From Elusimicrobia bacterium RIFOXYD2_FULL_34_15 (GTDB lineage: Bacteria; Elusimicrobiota; UBA8919): DNA of 42,164 nucleotides. The position numbers and the translations under genes are program-made. The DNA lies in assembly GCA_001800605.1 (NCBI GenBank), contig MGVS01000068.1, forward strand, positions 78,028 to 120,191, read 5' to 3'. The notes under the pieces were generated by a model, which saw nothing but the letters and a program-made list of their open reading frames with translations, did no database searches and was not told the origin of the DNA. Shown one piece after another: positions 35,452-42,164 of this stretch (its first letter is position 1; each line of letters starts with the position of its first letter).

Positions 35452-36196
35452 ACAGAAACTAAAAGACAAAGTTGCTTTAATTACCGGCGGAGCACAAGGT
35501 ATCGGCAGATCAATTGCCGAAAAACTTGCGGATGAAGGTGCAAAAATTGTAATCGTTGATGTCATGGAAGAAGCTGCTAAAAAAACTGCAGAAGAAATAT
35601 CCAAAGAAAAAAATGTAGAATCTTTATCTCTTAAAATAGATGTTTCTTCATCTCAGGAAACTGAAGAAATGATTAAAAAAACAGTTGAAAAATTCGGAAA
35701 AATAGATATAATAATCAACAATGCAGGTATTACACGCGACAACCTTTTAGTAAGAATGTCAGACGACGAGTGGGACAAAGTAATCTCAATAAATCTAAAA
35801 GGTGTTTTTAATTGTTCAAAAGCTGCTGCAAAAGTAATGATGAAGCAGCGGACAGGAAAAATAGTTAACATCGCATCGGTTGTAGGATTAATGGGTAATG
35901 CAGGCCAGGTAAATTATTCCGCATCAAAAGGCGGAGTGATTGCTTTAACTAAAACTTTAGCCCGTGAGCTTGCATCAAGAAACATAAACGTGAATGCGGT
36001 TGCACCCGGATTTATTAAAACAGCTATGACAGACAAATTGTCCGACGAAGCTAAAAAGAAACTTACCGATATAATTCCGTTGAATCGATTAGGTGAACCG
36101 AGTGACGTAGCAAATGCGGTTAAATTTTTGTGTACTGATGAATCTTCTTATATAACCGGAGAAATAATTTCTATAAATGGCGGTATGTACATGTAA
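35444..36196 (+). CDS. fabG: 3-oxoacyl-ACP reductase
   Basis: 250 residues, short-chain dehydrogenase. NADPH-binding motif TGGAQGIGRSIAEKL at the N-terminus and NNAGITRDN mid-way. Catalytic Ser145, Tyr158 and Lys162 (NYSASK). The end GEIISINGGMYM is typical. It reduces 3-oxoacyl-ACP in the elongation cycle. The GGAGG ribosome-binding site lies inside fabD, and the start overlaps it by 8 bases. It precedes acpP by a 123-base AT-rich spacer. Confidence 0.95.
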   Translation: MCEQKLKDKVALITGGAQGIGRSIAEKLADEGAKIVIVDVMEEAAKKTAEEISKEKNVESLSLKIDVSSSQETEEMIKKTVEKFGKIDIIINNAGITRDNLLVRMSDDEWDKVISINLKGVFNCSKAAAKVMMKQRTGKIVNIASVVGLMGNAGQVNYSASKGGVIALTKTLARELASRNINVNAVAPGFIKTAMTDKLSDEAKKKLTDIIPLNRLGEPSDVANAVKFLCTDESSYITGEIISINGGMYM

Positions 36197-36319
36197 AAAA
36201 ATAATTAAAAATGTAAAATGCAAAATTAAAAATTTATGTAAAAGACTTTAATAATGAACATCTTAATTTTTAACTTTTAACTTTTAATTTTTAATTGTAT
36301 TTATTATTGGAGGTATCAT
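36197..36319. repeat. AT-rich spacer between fabG and acpP
   Basis: Contains AAAATGTAAAATGCAAAATT (about 36209) and TTTTTAACTTTTAACTTTTA (about 36266), which are near-complementary low-complexity tracts able to pair with each other. Similar tracts occur at 6612-6670 and 39953-39975. acpP has a good GGAGG at 36309-36313. acpP is usually expressed above its neighbours, so an internal promoter or processing site may lie here, though none is certain. Confidence 0.5.
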
Positions 36320-36565
36320 ATGGCAAGTGTAGACGTAGATGTGAAGGTTAAGGAAATAGTAGCAGAACAATTAGGCGTTGATGCGGCAAAAGTAGTTCCC
36401 ACCGCTTCATTTATAAATGATTTAGGTGCTGATTCTTTAGATACAGTCGAGTTAGTCATGGCACTCGAAGAAACTTTCGGACTTGAAATTCCGGATGAAG
36501 AAGCATCAAAAATCACAACCGTAGGACAAGCCATAGATTACATAAAAGCGCACATTGGTCAATAA
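36320..36565 (+). CDS. acpP: Acyl carrier protein
   Basis: 81 residues, acidic, four-helix ACP. The phosphopantetheine serine is Ser39 in [12 protein letters not shown]. Preceded by GGAGGTATCAT. It carries acyl intermediates for the adjacent fab enzymes and for PlsX. The start [19 protein letters not shown] is a few residues longer than the E. coli form. Located between fabG and fabF as in many bacteria. Confidence 0.97.
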   Translation: MASVDVDVKVKEIVAEQLGVDAAKVVPTASFINDLGADSLDTVELVMALEETFGLEIPDEEASKITTVGQAIDYIKAHIGQ

Positions 36566-36643
36566 AACAAAATATTAAATCCATATTAATACAGAAACTT
36601 ATTTGTTTAAGTTTTGGTTTTAGGATTTTTATTTCAACATTTT

Positions 36644-36659
36644 TCCGCCGGTTGGCGGA
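36644..36659 (+). repeat. Hairpin between acpP and fabF
   Basis: Perfect 6-bp stem TCCGCC / GGCGGA around a GGTT tetraloop, ending 15 bases before the fabF ATG. No U-run follows, so it is not a standard terminator. It could moderate fabF relative to acpP, or be a fragment of the GC-rich CCGCC...GGCGG repeats seen at 38600 and 39892. Confidence 0.55.
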
Positions 36660-36674
36660 TTCTTTGGGGAATTT

Positions 36675-37913
36675 ATGCAAAAAAAAGTTGTTGTTACTGG
36701 TTTAGGAGTGATATCACCTATTGGCATAGGAAAAGAGCAATTTTTGAAGTCATTGTTAGAAGGGATATCCGGAGCAGCTCCAATTGCCAGTTTTGACACT
36801 ACAAATTTTTCCGTTAAATTTGCTTGCGAAGTAAAAAACTTCAATCCAGAAGATTTTCTCGAAAAGAAAAAAATCAGAAGAATGGATCGATTTGTCAAAT
36901 TTGCTGCCGCTGCTGCTAAAATGGCAGTGGAAGATTCTAAAATAGATTTCTCAAAAGAAAATCTTGAAAGATGCGGAGTTATTGTTGGAAGCGGTATCGG
37001 CGGGATGCAAACAATAGAAGACCAAACCAGAATCCTTCATGAAAAAGGACCAGGAAGACTCTCTCCATTTCTAATACCGATGCTGATTACAAATATGGCT
37101 CCCGGTGAAATAGCCATTATGTTTGGCCTGCGCGGACCTAATTATTCAGTATCATCTGCTTGTGCAACTTCTACGCATTGTATCGGTGATGCTCTTCGCT
37201 TAATGAGATATGGTGATATGGATGTGGCAATAGTAGGTGGTAGTGAAGCTGCGGTTACACCCTTAGGTTTTGGAGGTTTCTGCGCAATAAAAGCACTCTC
37301 AACCAGAAACGATGAACCTCAAAAAGCATCTCGCCCGTTTGATGCACAACGCAATGGTTTTGTTATGGGTGAAGGTTCCGGTATATTAGTATTTGAAACT
37401 GAAGAACATGCAAAAGCAAGGGGTGCTAAAATATACGGGGAAGTTGCAGGTTACGGAGCAACTGATGACGCTTTTCATATTACTGCACCTGAACCAAACG
37501 CAATTGCATCAGCCAAGGGCATTGAACTTGCAATTAAGGATGCAAACCTGCGGCCTGAAGATGTCGATTATGTTAACGCGCACGGAACATCAACAGAATT
37601 AAATGATAAAACTGAAACACTTGCAATAAAAAAAGTTTTTGGCGAACATGCAAAAAAGTTGGCAATATCATCCACAAAATCCATGTCGGGACATTTGCTT
37701 GGTGCAGCCGGTGCGGTAGAGCTTATTGCTACATTACTTTGCATGGAAAAAGGATTCATTCACCCAACAATAAATTATGAATTTCCTGATCCTGCATGTG
37801 ATTTGGACTATGTTCCAAACAAAGCAAGACAACAACAGATAAAAATTGCTATCTCAAATTCCTTGGGTTTCGGCGGACATAACGCTACAATATTAGTAAA
37901 AAAATATGAATGA
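36675..37913 (+). CDS. fabF: 3-oxoacyl-ACP synthase II
   Basis: 412 residues, thiolase-fold condensing enzyme. Catalytic Cys163 in SSACATSTH, with the two histidines in NAHGTSTELND and KSMSGHLLGAAG. It elongates acyl-ACP with malonyl-ACP. The ATG is preceded by TTGGGGAA. It ends inside the rnc start region (8-base overlap). Conserved SLGFGGHNATI is at the end. Nothing missing. Confidence 0.96.
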   Translation: MQKKVVVTGLGVISPIGIGKEQFLKSLLEGISGAAPIASFDTTNFSVKFACEVKNFNPEDFLEKKKIRRMDRFVKFAAAAAKMAVEDSKIDFSKENLERCGVIVGSGIGGMQTIEDQTRILHEKGPGRLSPFLIPMLITNMAPGEIAIMFGLRGPNYSVSSACATSTHCIGDALRLMRYGDMDVAIVGGSEAAVTPLGFGGFCAIKALSTRNDEPQKASRPFDAQRNGFVMGEGSGILVFETEEHAKARGAKIYGEVAGYGATDDAFHITAPEPNAIASAKGIELAIKDANLRPEDVDYVNAHGTSTELNDKTETLAIKKVFGEHAKKLAISSTKSMSGHLLGAAGAVELIATLLCMEKGFIHPTINYEFPDPACDLDYVPNKARQQQIKIAISNSLGFGGHNATILVKKYE

Positions 37914-38580
37914 AGACATTGGCACTAAAGAACAATTACAAAAAAAAATAGGAATAAAATTTAATAATACCGATATTTTGGAAATTGCCTTAACTCATAA
38001 ATCATATGCAATAGAAAACGACATCAAGGAATACAATGAAAGATTAGAATTCATAGGTGATTCTGTTTTGTCTTCCGCAACCGCCGTATATTTATACTCA
38101 AAATATCCCGGTTACAATGAAGGAAAACTCTCTAAAATAAAATCTGCCGCAGTAAGCAAAACTACTCTTTATGCTGTTGCCAAAAAATTAGGACTTGGAA
38201 ACTATATAAAAATTTCTAATAGCGAAGAAGCAACAGGCGGCAGGGAGAAAGAATCGATATTAGCAAACACTGTAGAAGCTATTATCGGAGCTATTTTTCT
38301 TGATTCCGGATACGATGTGGCTGAGAAATTTATTCATAATATACTTACAAAACAAAAAATAAATACTTCAGATTATAAATCAGAACTTCAGGAAAGTATA
38401 CAATCAAAATATAAAATGACGCCTACTTACAAAGTATTGGAAGAAACAGGACCCGACCACGAAAAAATATTTTTAATTGCAGTTACAATCGGCAAAAAAC
38501 AGCTCGGATGCGGAAGCGGAAAATCAAAAAAAGAAGCGGAACAAGATGCGGCAAAAAACGCTATAAAAAAACTAAGATGA
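37906..38580 (+). CDS. rnc: Ribonuclease III
   Basis: 224 residues. The endonuclease domain has RLEFIGDSVL with Glu45, Glu48 and Asp52, matching the first metal-binding acidic residues, and Glu124 in ILANTVEAIIGAIFLD. The position that is usually Asp before that Glu (E. coli D114) is Asn121 here. The C-terminal dsRBD spans about 155-224 (SKYKMTPTYKVLEETGPDH, KSKKEAEQDAAKNAI). It cleaves double-stranded RNA in rRNA and mRNA processing. It overlaps fabF by 8 bases, as is common for rnc after fabF. The last codons and stop lie within a hairpin (38573-38597). Confidence 0.94.
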   Translation: MNEDIGTKEQLQKKIGIKFNNTDILEIALTHKSYAIENDIKEYNERLEFIGDSVLSSATAVYLYSKYPGYNEGKLSKIKSAAVSKTTLYAVAKKLGLGNYIKISNSEEATGGREKESILANTVEAIIGAIFLDSGYDVAEKFIHNILTKQKINTSDYKSELQESIQSKYKMTPTYKVLEETGPDHEKIFLIAVTIGKKQLGCGSGKSKKEAEQDAAKNAIKKLR

Positions 38581-38597
38581 CCCTAAAGGTCATCTTA
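38573..38597 (+). terminator. Hairpin overlapping the rnc stop codon
   Basis: A 10-bp perfect stem TAAGATGACC / GGTCATCTTA with a CTAAA loop. The TGA stop (38578-38580) is inside the left arm. It is terminator-like in shape but lacks a run of T after the stem, so it may be a 3' stabiliser or attenuator instead. Confidence 0.5.
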
Positions 38598-38599
38598 AC

Positions 38600-38686
38600 C
38601 CGCCATAACTCCGAAGGTGTTGGCGGATAAAACCTTATGCCCGCCACTGAGGCTTTGGCGAGGCCTTCGACCCACCATGGTGGGTC
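38600..38686. repeat. GC-rich palindromic repeats before acd
   Basis: CCGCCA / TGGCGG (38600-38626), then GCCCGCCACTGA (38640-38650, shared with 39891-39902), then a perfect 18-bp palindrome GACCCACCATGGTGGGTC at 38669-38686. The acyl-CoA dehydrogenase ribosome-binding site follows directly. Confidence 0.65.
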
Positions 38687-38698
38687 TTGGGAGGAATA

Positions 38699-39856
38699 AT
38701 GGACTATTGTTTAACTGATGAACAAAAGATGATTGTTGAATTAGCAAGAAAGGTAGCACAGGAAAAAATTAAACCGGTAAGGCAGGAATACGATGAATCA
38801 GGAGAATTCCCGTGGGATATAGTTAAAGAGCTTTCTCAGGCAGATTTGATGGGACTCTACATAGCCCAGGAATACGGCGGATTTGGCGGCGGTGTAATGG
38901 AATTATGCCTTGCAGTTGAAGAACTCTGTAAAGTTGACGGCGGTATTTCACTTGCACTTGCAGCAACCGCACTTGGTACATTTCCTATAATTCTATTTGG
39001 TACAGACGAACAAAAAAAGAAATATCTGCCAAGGATAGCAAAAGGTGAAGCACTTGCGGCATTTGGTTTAACAGAACCGGAATCCGGAAGTGATGCAGGG
39101 GCCACAAAAACAACAGCAAAAAAAGAAGGCGATTATTATATATTAAACGGCACTAAATGCTTTATAACAAACGGCGGAATGGCTGAAATATATTCAGTAA
39201 TTGCAATGACGGATAAAGCAAGAGGTTCCCGCGGTGCATCAGCCTTTATCGTAGAGAAAGGCACTCCGGGATTTACGTTCGGCAAAAAAGAAAACAAAAT
39301 GGGAATCCGTGCATCGGCAACCTGCGAATTAATATTCCAGGACTGCAAAGTTCCTAAAGCAAACCTTTTAGGTAAAGAAGGTGCCGGTTTTATAGTCGCA
39401 ATGAAAACTCTTGACCAATCAAGACCCGGTGTAGCAGCACAGGCATTGGGAATTGCGGCAGGTGCTCTTGACGAATCCATTGAATATGCAAAAACAAGGA
39501 AACAATTTGATCATCCTATTTCCTCATTCCAAGCTATTCAACATATGCTTGCAAATATGGCAACAGAAGTTGAAGCTGCCAGAGCACTGGTATACGCTGT
39601 AGCCAGAGCAGTAGATAAAGGCGATAAGGATGTTTCGGGCGCTTCGGCAATGAGTAAATTATATGCATCCGATGTCGCAATGCGTGTAACCACGGATGCA
39701 GTCCAGATTTTCGGCGGTTATGGTTATATGAAAGAATATCCGGTAGAAAAAATGATGCGCGATGCGAAAATCACACAGATATATGAAGGAACAAATCAGA
39801 TACAAAGAAATGTTATAGCACTTGATTTAATTAAAAAATCTGCAAAGAAAAAATGA
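38699..39856 (+). CDS. Acyl-CoA dehydrogenase (short-chain type)
   Basis: 385 residues from ATG 38699, chosen because GGGAGGA lies just upstream; the TTG at 38687 is within the repeat. FAD-binding regions FGLTEPESGSDAG and YILNGTKCFITNGG, then QSRPGVAAQALGIA. The catalytic base is Glu363 in IYEGTNQIQRN, as in SCAD/butyryl-CoA dehydrogenases. It oxidises short acyl-CoA or, with a bifurcating Etf, reduces an enoyl-CoA. It is followed by etfB and etfA, so it probably forms an Acd-Etf complex. Its length and motifs are normal. The stop lies in the stem of a hairpin. Confidence 0.94.
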   Translation: MDYCLTDEQKMIVELARKVAQEKIKPVRQEYDESGEFPWDIVKELSQADLMGLYIAQEYGGFGGGVMELCLAVEELCKVDGGISLALAATALGTFPIILFGTDEQKKKYLPRIAKGEALAAFGLTEPESGSDAGATKTTAKKEGDYYILNGTKCFITNGGMAEIYSVIAMTDKARGSRGASAFIVEKGTPGFTFGKKENKMGIRASATCELIFQDCKVPKANLLGKEGAGFIVAMKTLDQSRPGVAAQALGIAAGALDESIEYAKTRKQFDHPISSFQAIQHMLANMATEVEAARALVYAVARAVDKGDKDVSGASAMSKLYASDVAMRVTTDAVQIFGGYGYMKEYPVEKMMRDAKITQIYEGTNQIQRNVIALDLIKKSAKKK

Positions 39857-39875
39857 TCCCGATAAATCGGGATCA
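39854..39875 (+). terminator. Hairpin overlapping the acyl-CoA dehydrogenase stop codon
   Basis: A perfect 10-bp stem TGATCCCGAT / ATCGGGATCA with a two-base AA loop. The stop TGA is the first three bases of the left arm. A degenerate relative ends the GT4 gene at about 11419-11439. No clear T-run follows, so termination is uncertain. Confidence 0.55.
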
Positions 39876-39989
39876 TCCTGAGCTACTATCGCCCGCCACT
39901 GAATTATCGGCGGGTCCGCCAAAGAAGTAGTGGCGGAAAGGATCTCAGAAAAAAGTTAAAAGTTAAAATAGAAGTTAAAGGATTTAAAA
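39876..39989. repeat. Composite palindromic repeat before etfB
   Basis: CCGCCACT (39893-39900) pairs with AGTGGCGG (39929-39936), and CCCGCC (39892-39897) with GGCGGG (39909-39914), an alternative nested pairing. ATCCTGAG and GGATCTCAG flank it. A low-complexity AAAAGTTAAAAGTTAAAATA tract (39951-39970) follows, then AAAGGA for etfB. Confidence 0.6.
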
Positions 39990-40775
39990 ATGAACATAAT
40001 TGTCTTAATTAAGCAGGTTCCGGCAACAACAGATGTTAAAATTGATGAAAAAACCGGAACATTAAAAAGGGAAGGGGTAGAAGCACAAGTCAATCCATTT
40101 GATATGTATGCTGTTGAAGAATCCATTCGGCTTAAAGAAAAATATACTGGAAGAGTCACTGTTGTAACAATGGGCCCTCCGCAAGCTGATAAAGCACTGC
40201 GCGAATGCCTCGCAATGGGTTGTGACGAAGCGATTCTTGTCTCTGACAGGGAATTTGCCGGTTCAGATACCTGGGCAACTTCGTATACTTTATCACAGGC
40301 AATAAGAAAAATAGGCTTGTATGATGTAATTTTATGCGGTAAACAGGCAATTGACGGCGATACCGCCCAGGTAGGACCAGGTGTTGCTGAAATGTTAGAC
40401 ATACCTCATATTGCTTATGTTAAGAAAATTGAAAAAATAGAAAATAATAAAATTACAGTTGAAAGGATGATGGAAGACGGTTACGATTTAATAGAACTAC
40501 CGATTCCTTGTCTTTTAACTGTAGTAAAAGAAATAAATACTCCCCGTCTTCCGTCATTAAGGGGAATGATGTTTTCCAAAAAAGCGGAAATTAAACACTA
40601 TACAGCAAAAGCAATCGAAGCTGATAAAACAAAAACAGGAACAGCAGGTTCACCTACCAATGTTATGAAAGTTTTTTCTCCGCCGCCAAGAACCGGTGGG
40701 GAAAGAGTTACAGGAGAACCGCAGGAACAGGCAGTAAAAGTAGTTGCTAAATTAAAAGAAGCAAAAGTTATTTGA
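39990..40775 (+). CDS. etfB: Electron transfer flavoprotein beta subunit
   Basis: 261 residues. Starts MNIIVLIKQVPATTDVKID, with VNPFDMYAVEESIRLKE, then LSQAIRKIGLYDVILCGKQAIDGDTAQVGPGVAEMLDIPH, the nucleotide-binding stretch of ETF beta. With EtfA it carries electrons between acyl-CoA dehydrogenase and other acceptors. In bifurcating ETFs the beta subunit holds an extra FAD; sequence alone does not settle that here, although the EtfA partner has ferredoxin motifs. It has its own AAAGGA ribosome-binding site. The 3' region (about 40640-40730) is Pro, Gly and Thr-rich and could be a linker. Confidence 0.94.
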   Translation: MNIIVLIKQVPATTDVKIDEKTGTLKREGVEAQVNPFDMYAVEESIRLKEKYTGRVTVVTMGPPQADKALRECLAMGCDEAILVSDREFAGSDTWATSYTLSQAIRKIGLYDVILCGKQAIDGDTAQVGPGVAEMLDIPHIAYVKKIEKIENNKITVERMMEDGYDLIELPIPCLLTVVKEINTPRLPSLRGMMFSKKAEIKHYTAKAIEADKTKTGTAGSPTNVMKVFSPPPRTGGERVTGEPQEQAVKVVAKLKEAKVI

Positions 40776-40970
40776 TCGCTCGTAGAATTCGCTCGGGAGA
40801 TCGTTTCGTCAGCACACGGTCCCCTGGTGGGGCCGTCCCCACTCGTTCCGCTGAATGCGTAAGCGGAACTCCGTGAGGGCATTCCTCAACGACTCCCTCA
40901 CTCCAACATTACGGTCAATGGGAGCAAATTTCTACTTCGCTCTAGCATTATAAAGGTAAAAGGAAAAAAA
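40776..40970. repeat. Repeat-rich spacer between etfB and etfA
   Basis: 195 bases without a gene. Two copies of CGCTCG (about 40778 and 40792), an imperfect stem GGTCCCC / GGGGCC (about 40818-40834), and a perfect 8-bp stem GTTCCGCT / AGCGGAAC (40845-40852 and 40862-40869). The rest is non-repetitive. AAAGG at 40953-40957 and AAAAGGA at 40959-40965 precede the etfA ATG. This splits two genes whose products form one heterodimer. Confidence 0.6.
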
Positions 40971-42164
40971 ATGTCTAAAATTTATGTAGTCTCTGATAAG
41001 TGTGTTGGCTGTGGACTTTGTTTAAAATCATGCCCTTTTTCTGCAATTAATCTTAATGTCAGACCTGATAAGAAGATAAAACTTGCGGTAATTGATGAAA
41101 TGAAATGTAATTTCTGCGGTGCTTGTCTTGAATCATGTAAAAAATATCAGGCAATAGTTATAGAAAAAGATGATATTAAAGCAAATGTTATAGATAAATC
41201 GCTTTATAAAAATGTTTGGGTATATGCCGAACAACGACATGGAGAGATTTCACCGGTTGTATTTGAACTATTGGGAAAAGGCAGAGAACTAGCCGATAAA
41301 CTTTCAGTTAAATTATGTGCTATTTTGATGGGACATAATATTGAAAATAAATCAACTGATTTAATTGATCACGGAGCAGACACAGTTTATGTTTATGACG
41401 ATGAAATACTAAAAGAATTCCAGGATGATCCTTATTCTGAACTATTAGCACAGTTAATAAAAGAAGAAAAACCTGAAATAATATTAATGGGAGCAACAAA
41501 TATAGGAAGAAGTTTTGCTTCCCGTGTTGCTGCAAAAATCTGGACCGGTTTAACCGCTGATTGCACAGGCTTGGATATTGACCCTGAAACCCGAAATTTG
41601 ATGCAAACAAGACCTGCATTTGGCGGTAACATCATGGCGACTATTTTAACAAAAAATCACAGACCGCAGATGGCAACGGTAAGACATAAAGTTTTCAAAA
41701 AAGCAGAGAAAAAACAAAATGCAAAAGGTGAAATAATTAAGAAATCATTTGATAAGACAAAAGTAAAAAATAGAACAGCTTATTTGCAGTTTGTCGCTGA
41801 TCTTTCACAAAAAGTAAATCTTGCCGAAGCAGATATAATCGTTTCCGGCGGACGCGGACTTGGAAAACCGGAAGGATTTCAATTGATCGAAGAATTCGCA
41901 AAAGCAATAGGCGGAGCTGTAGGTGCATCCCGCGCTACTGTTGATGCCGGCTGGATTCCATACTCCCACCAGGTAGGTCAAACCGGAAGAACCGTCTCAC
42001 CTAAACTCTATGTTGCCTGCGGTATTTCAGGCCAGATTCAGCATTTAGTTGGAATGCAATCATCAGACAGAATAGTTGCAATAAATAAAGACCCTGAATG
42101 CCCAATGATGAAACTTGCGACTTATGCTCTTGAAGGCGACTTGTATCAGGTAATACCGGAAATA
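40971..42164 (+). CDS. etfA: Ferredoxin-fused electron transfer flavoprotein alpha subunit (3' partial)
   Basis: Open from ATG 40971 to the window end (398 codons, no stop), so probably only a few residues are missing. The first 60 residues are a 2[4Fe-4S] ferredoxin-like domain with Cys11, 14, 17 and 21 (CVGCGLCLKSCP) and Cys46, 49, 52 and 56 (CNFCGACLESC). The ETF alpha part follows, with VFELLGKGRELADKL, PEIILMGATNIGRSFASRVAA, and the FAD-binding SGGRGLGKPEGF, AVGASRATVDAGWIP, VGQTGRTVSPKLYVACGISGQIQH. Ferredoxin-fused EtfA is known from CarE and LctC of acetogens, where it is part of flavin-based bifurcating complexes. With the acd and etfB just upstream, a ferredoxin-coupled enoyl-CoA reductase is likely. 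Confidence 0.93.
   Translation, partial: MSKIYVVSDKCVGCGLCLKSCPFSAINLNVRPDKKIKLAVIDEMKCNFCGACLESCKKYQAIVIEKDDIKANVIDKSLYKNVWVYAEQRHGEISPVVFELLGKGRELADKLSVKLCAILMGHNIENKSTDLIDHGADTVYVYDDEILKEFQDDPYSELLAQLIKEEKPEIILMGATNIGRSFASRVAAKIWTGLTADCTGLDIDPETRNLMQTRPAFGGNIMATILTKNHRPQMATVRHKVFKKAEKKQNAKGEIIKKSFDKTKVKNRTAYLQFVADLSQKVNLAEADIIVSGGRGLGKPEGFQLIEEFAKAIGGAVGASRATVDAGWIPYSHQVGQTGRTVSPKLYVACGISGQIQHLVGMQSSDRIVAINKDPECPMMKLATYALEGDLYQVIPEI

Overview
The window reads as one stretch of a low-GC, AT-rich bacterial chromosome in which every credible gene lies on the + strand. A WecA/MraY-type glycan initiation enzyme, lipid-phosphosugar glycosyltransferases, a type II fatty acid operon and a ferredoxin-fused Etf suggest an anaerobic or fermentative bacterium. 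Dense intergenic palindromes of the kind common in environmental genomes make an uncultured candidate-phylum lineage plausible. I cannot place the phylum from sequence alone.

Region 1 (1-11441 and 20408-29374) is a surface-glycan or glycolipid gene cluster. It holds three B12-binding-type radical SAM proteins (the first cut by the window edge), four polytopic GT-C-like membrane proteins, two lipid-type GT2 transferases, two GT4 transferases, an AsnB-type amidotransferase, a tiny membrane ORF coupled to asnB, a TPR protein, a WecA-like initiating transferase and an FAD oxidoreductase of the UGM/protoporphyrinogen-oxidase type. Many genes overlap by 4-13 bases, which suggests translationally coupled operons.

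Region 2 (about 11448-20394) is a Type III restriction-modification island that splits the glycan cluster. mod and res are intact by their motifs. Between them lie a small membrane protein, an AlbA/Schlafen-HATPase-wHTH protein, a second AlbA-type gene broken by two single-base frameshifts, and a DUF3800-like remnant. Imperfect inverted repeats (about 45-48 bp) lie at both edges, which suggests insertion as a unit. Inside mod, 45 codons made of two dispersed repeats are read in frame.

Region 3 (29396-42164) is housekeeping: NAD-type isocitrate dehydrogenase (near-consensus promoter, possibly leaderless mRNA), ndk, ackA, rpmF, plsX, fabH, fabD, fabG, acpP, fabF, rnc, then acyl-CoA dehydrogenase, etfB and an etfA with two N-terminal [4Fe-4S] motifs that runs off the end. 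The last three look like an Acd/Etf complex of the CarCDE kind, able in principle to couple acyl-CoA chemistry to ferredoxin.

The other notable layer is non-coding. Many short palindromic or dispersed repeats fill the gaps, several overlap stop codons, and some have entered reading frames (mod, the end of asnB, the end of a GT4 gene).
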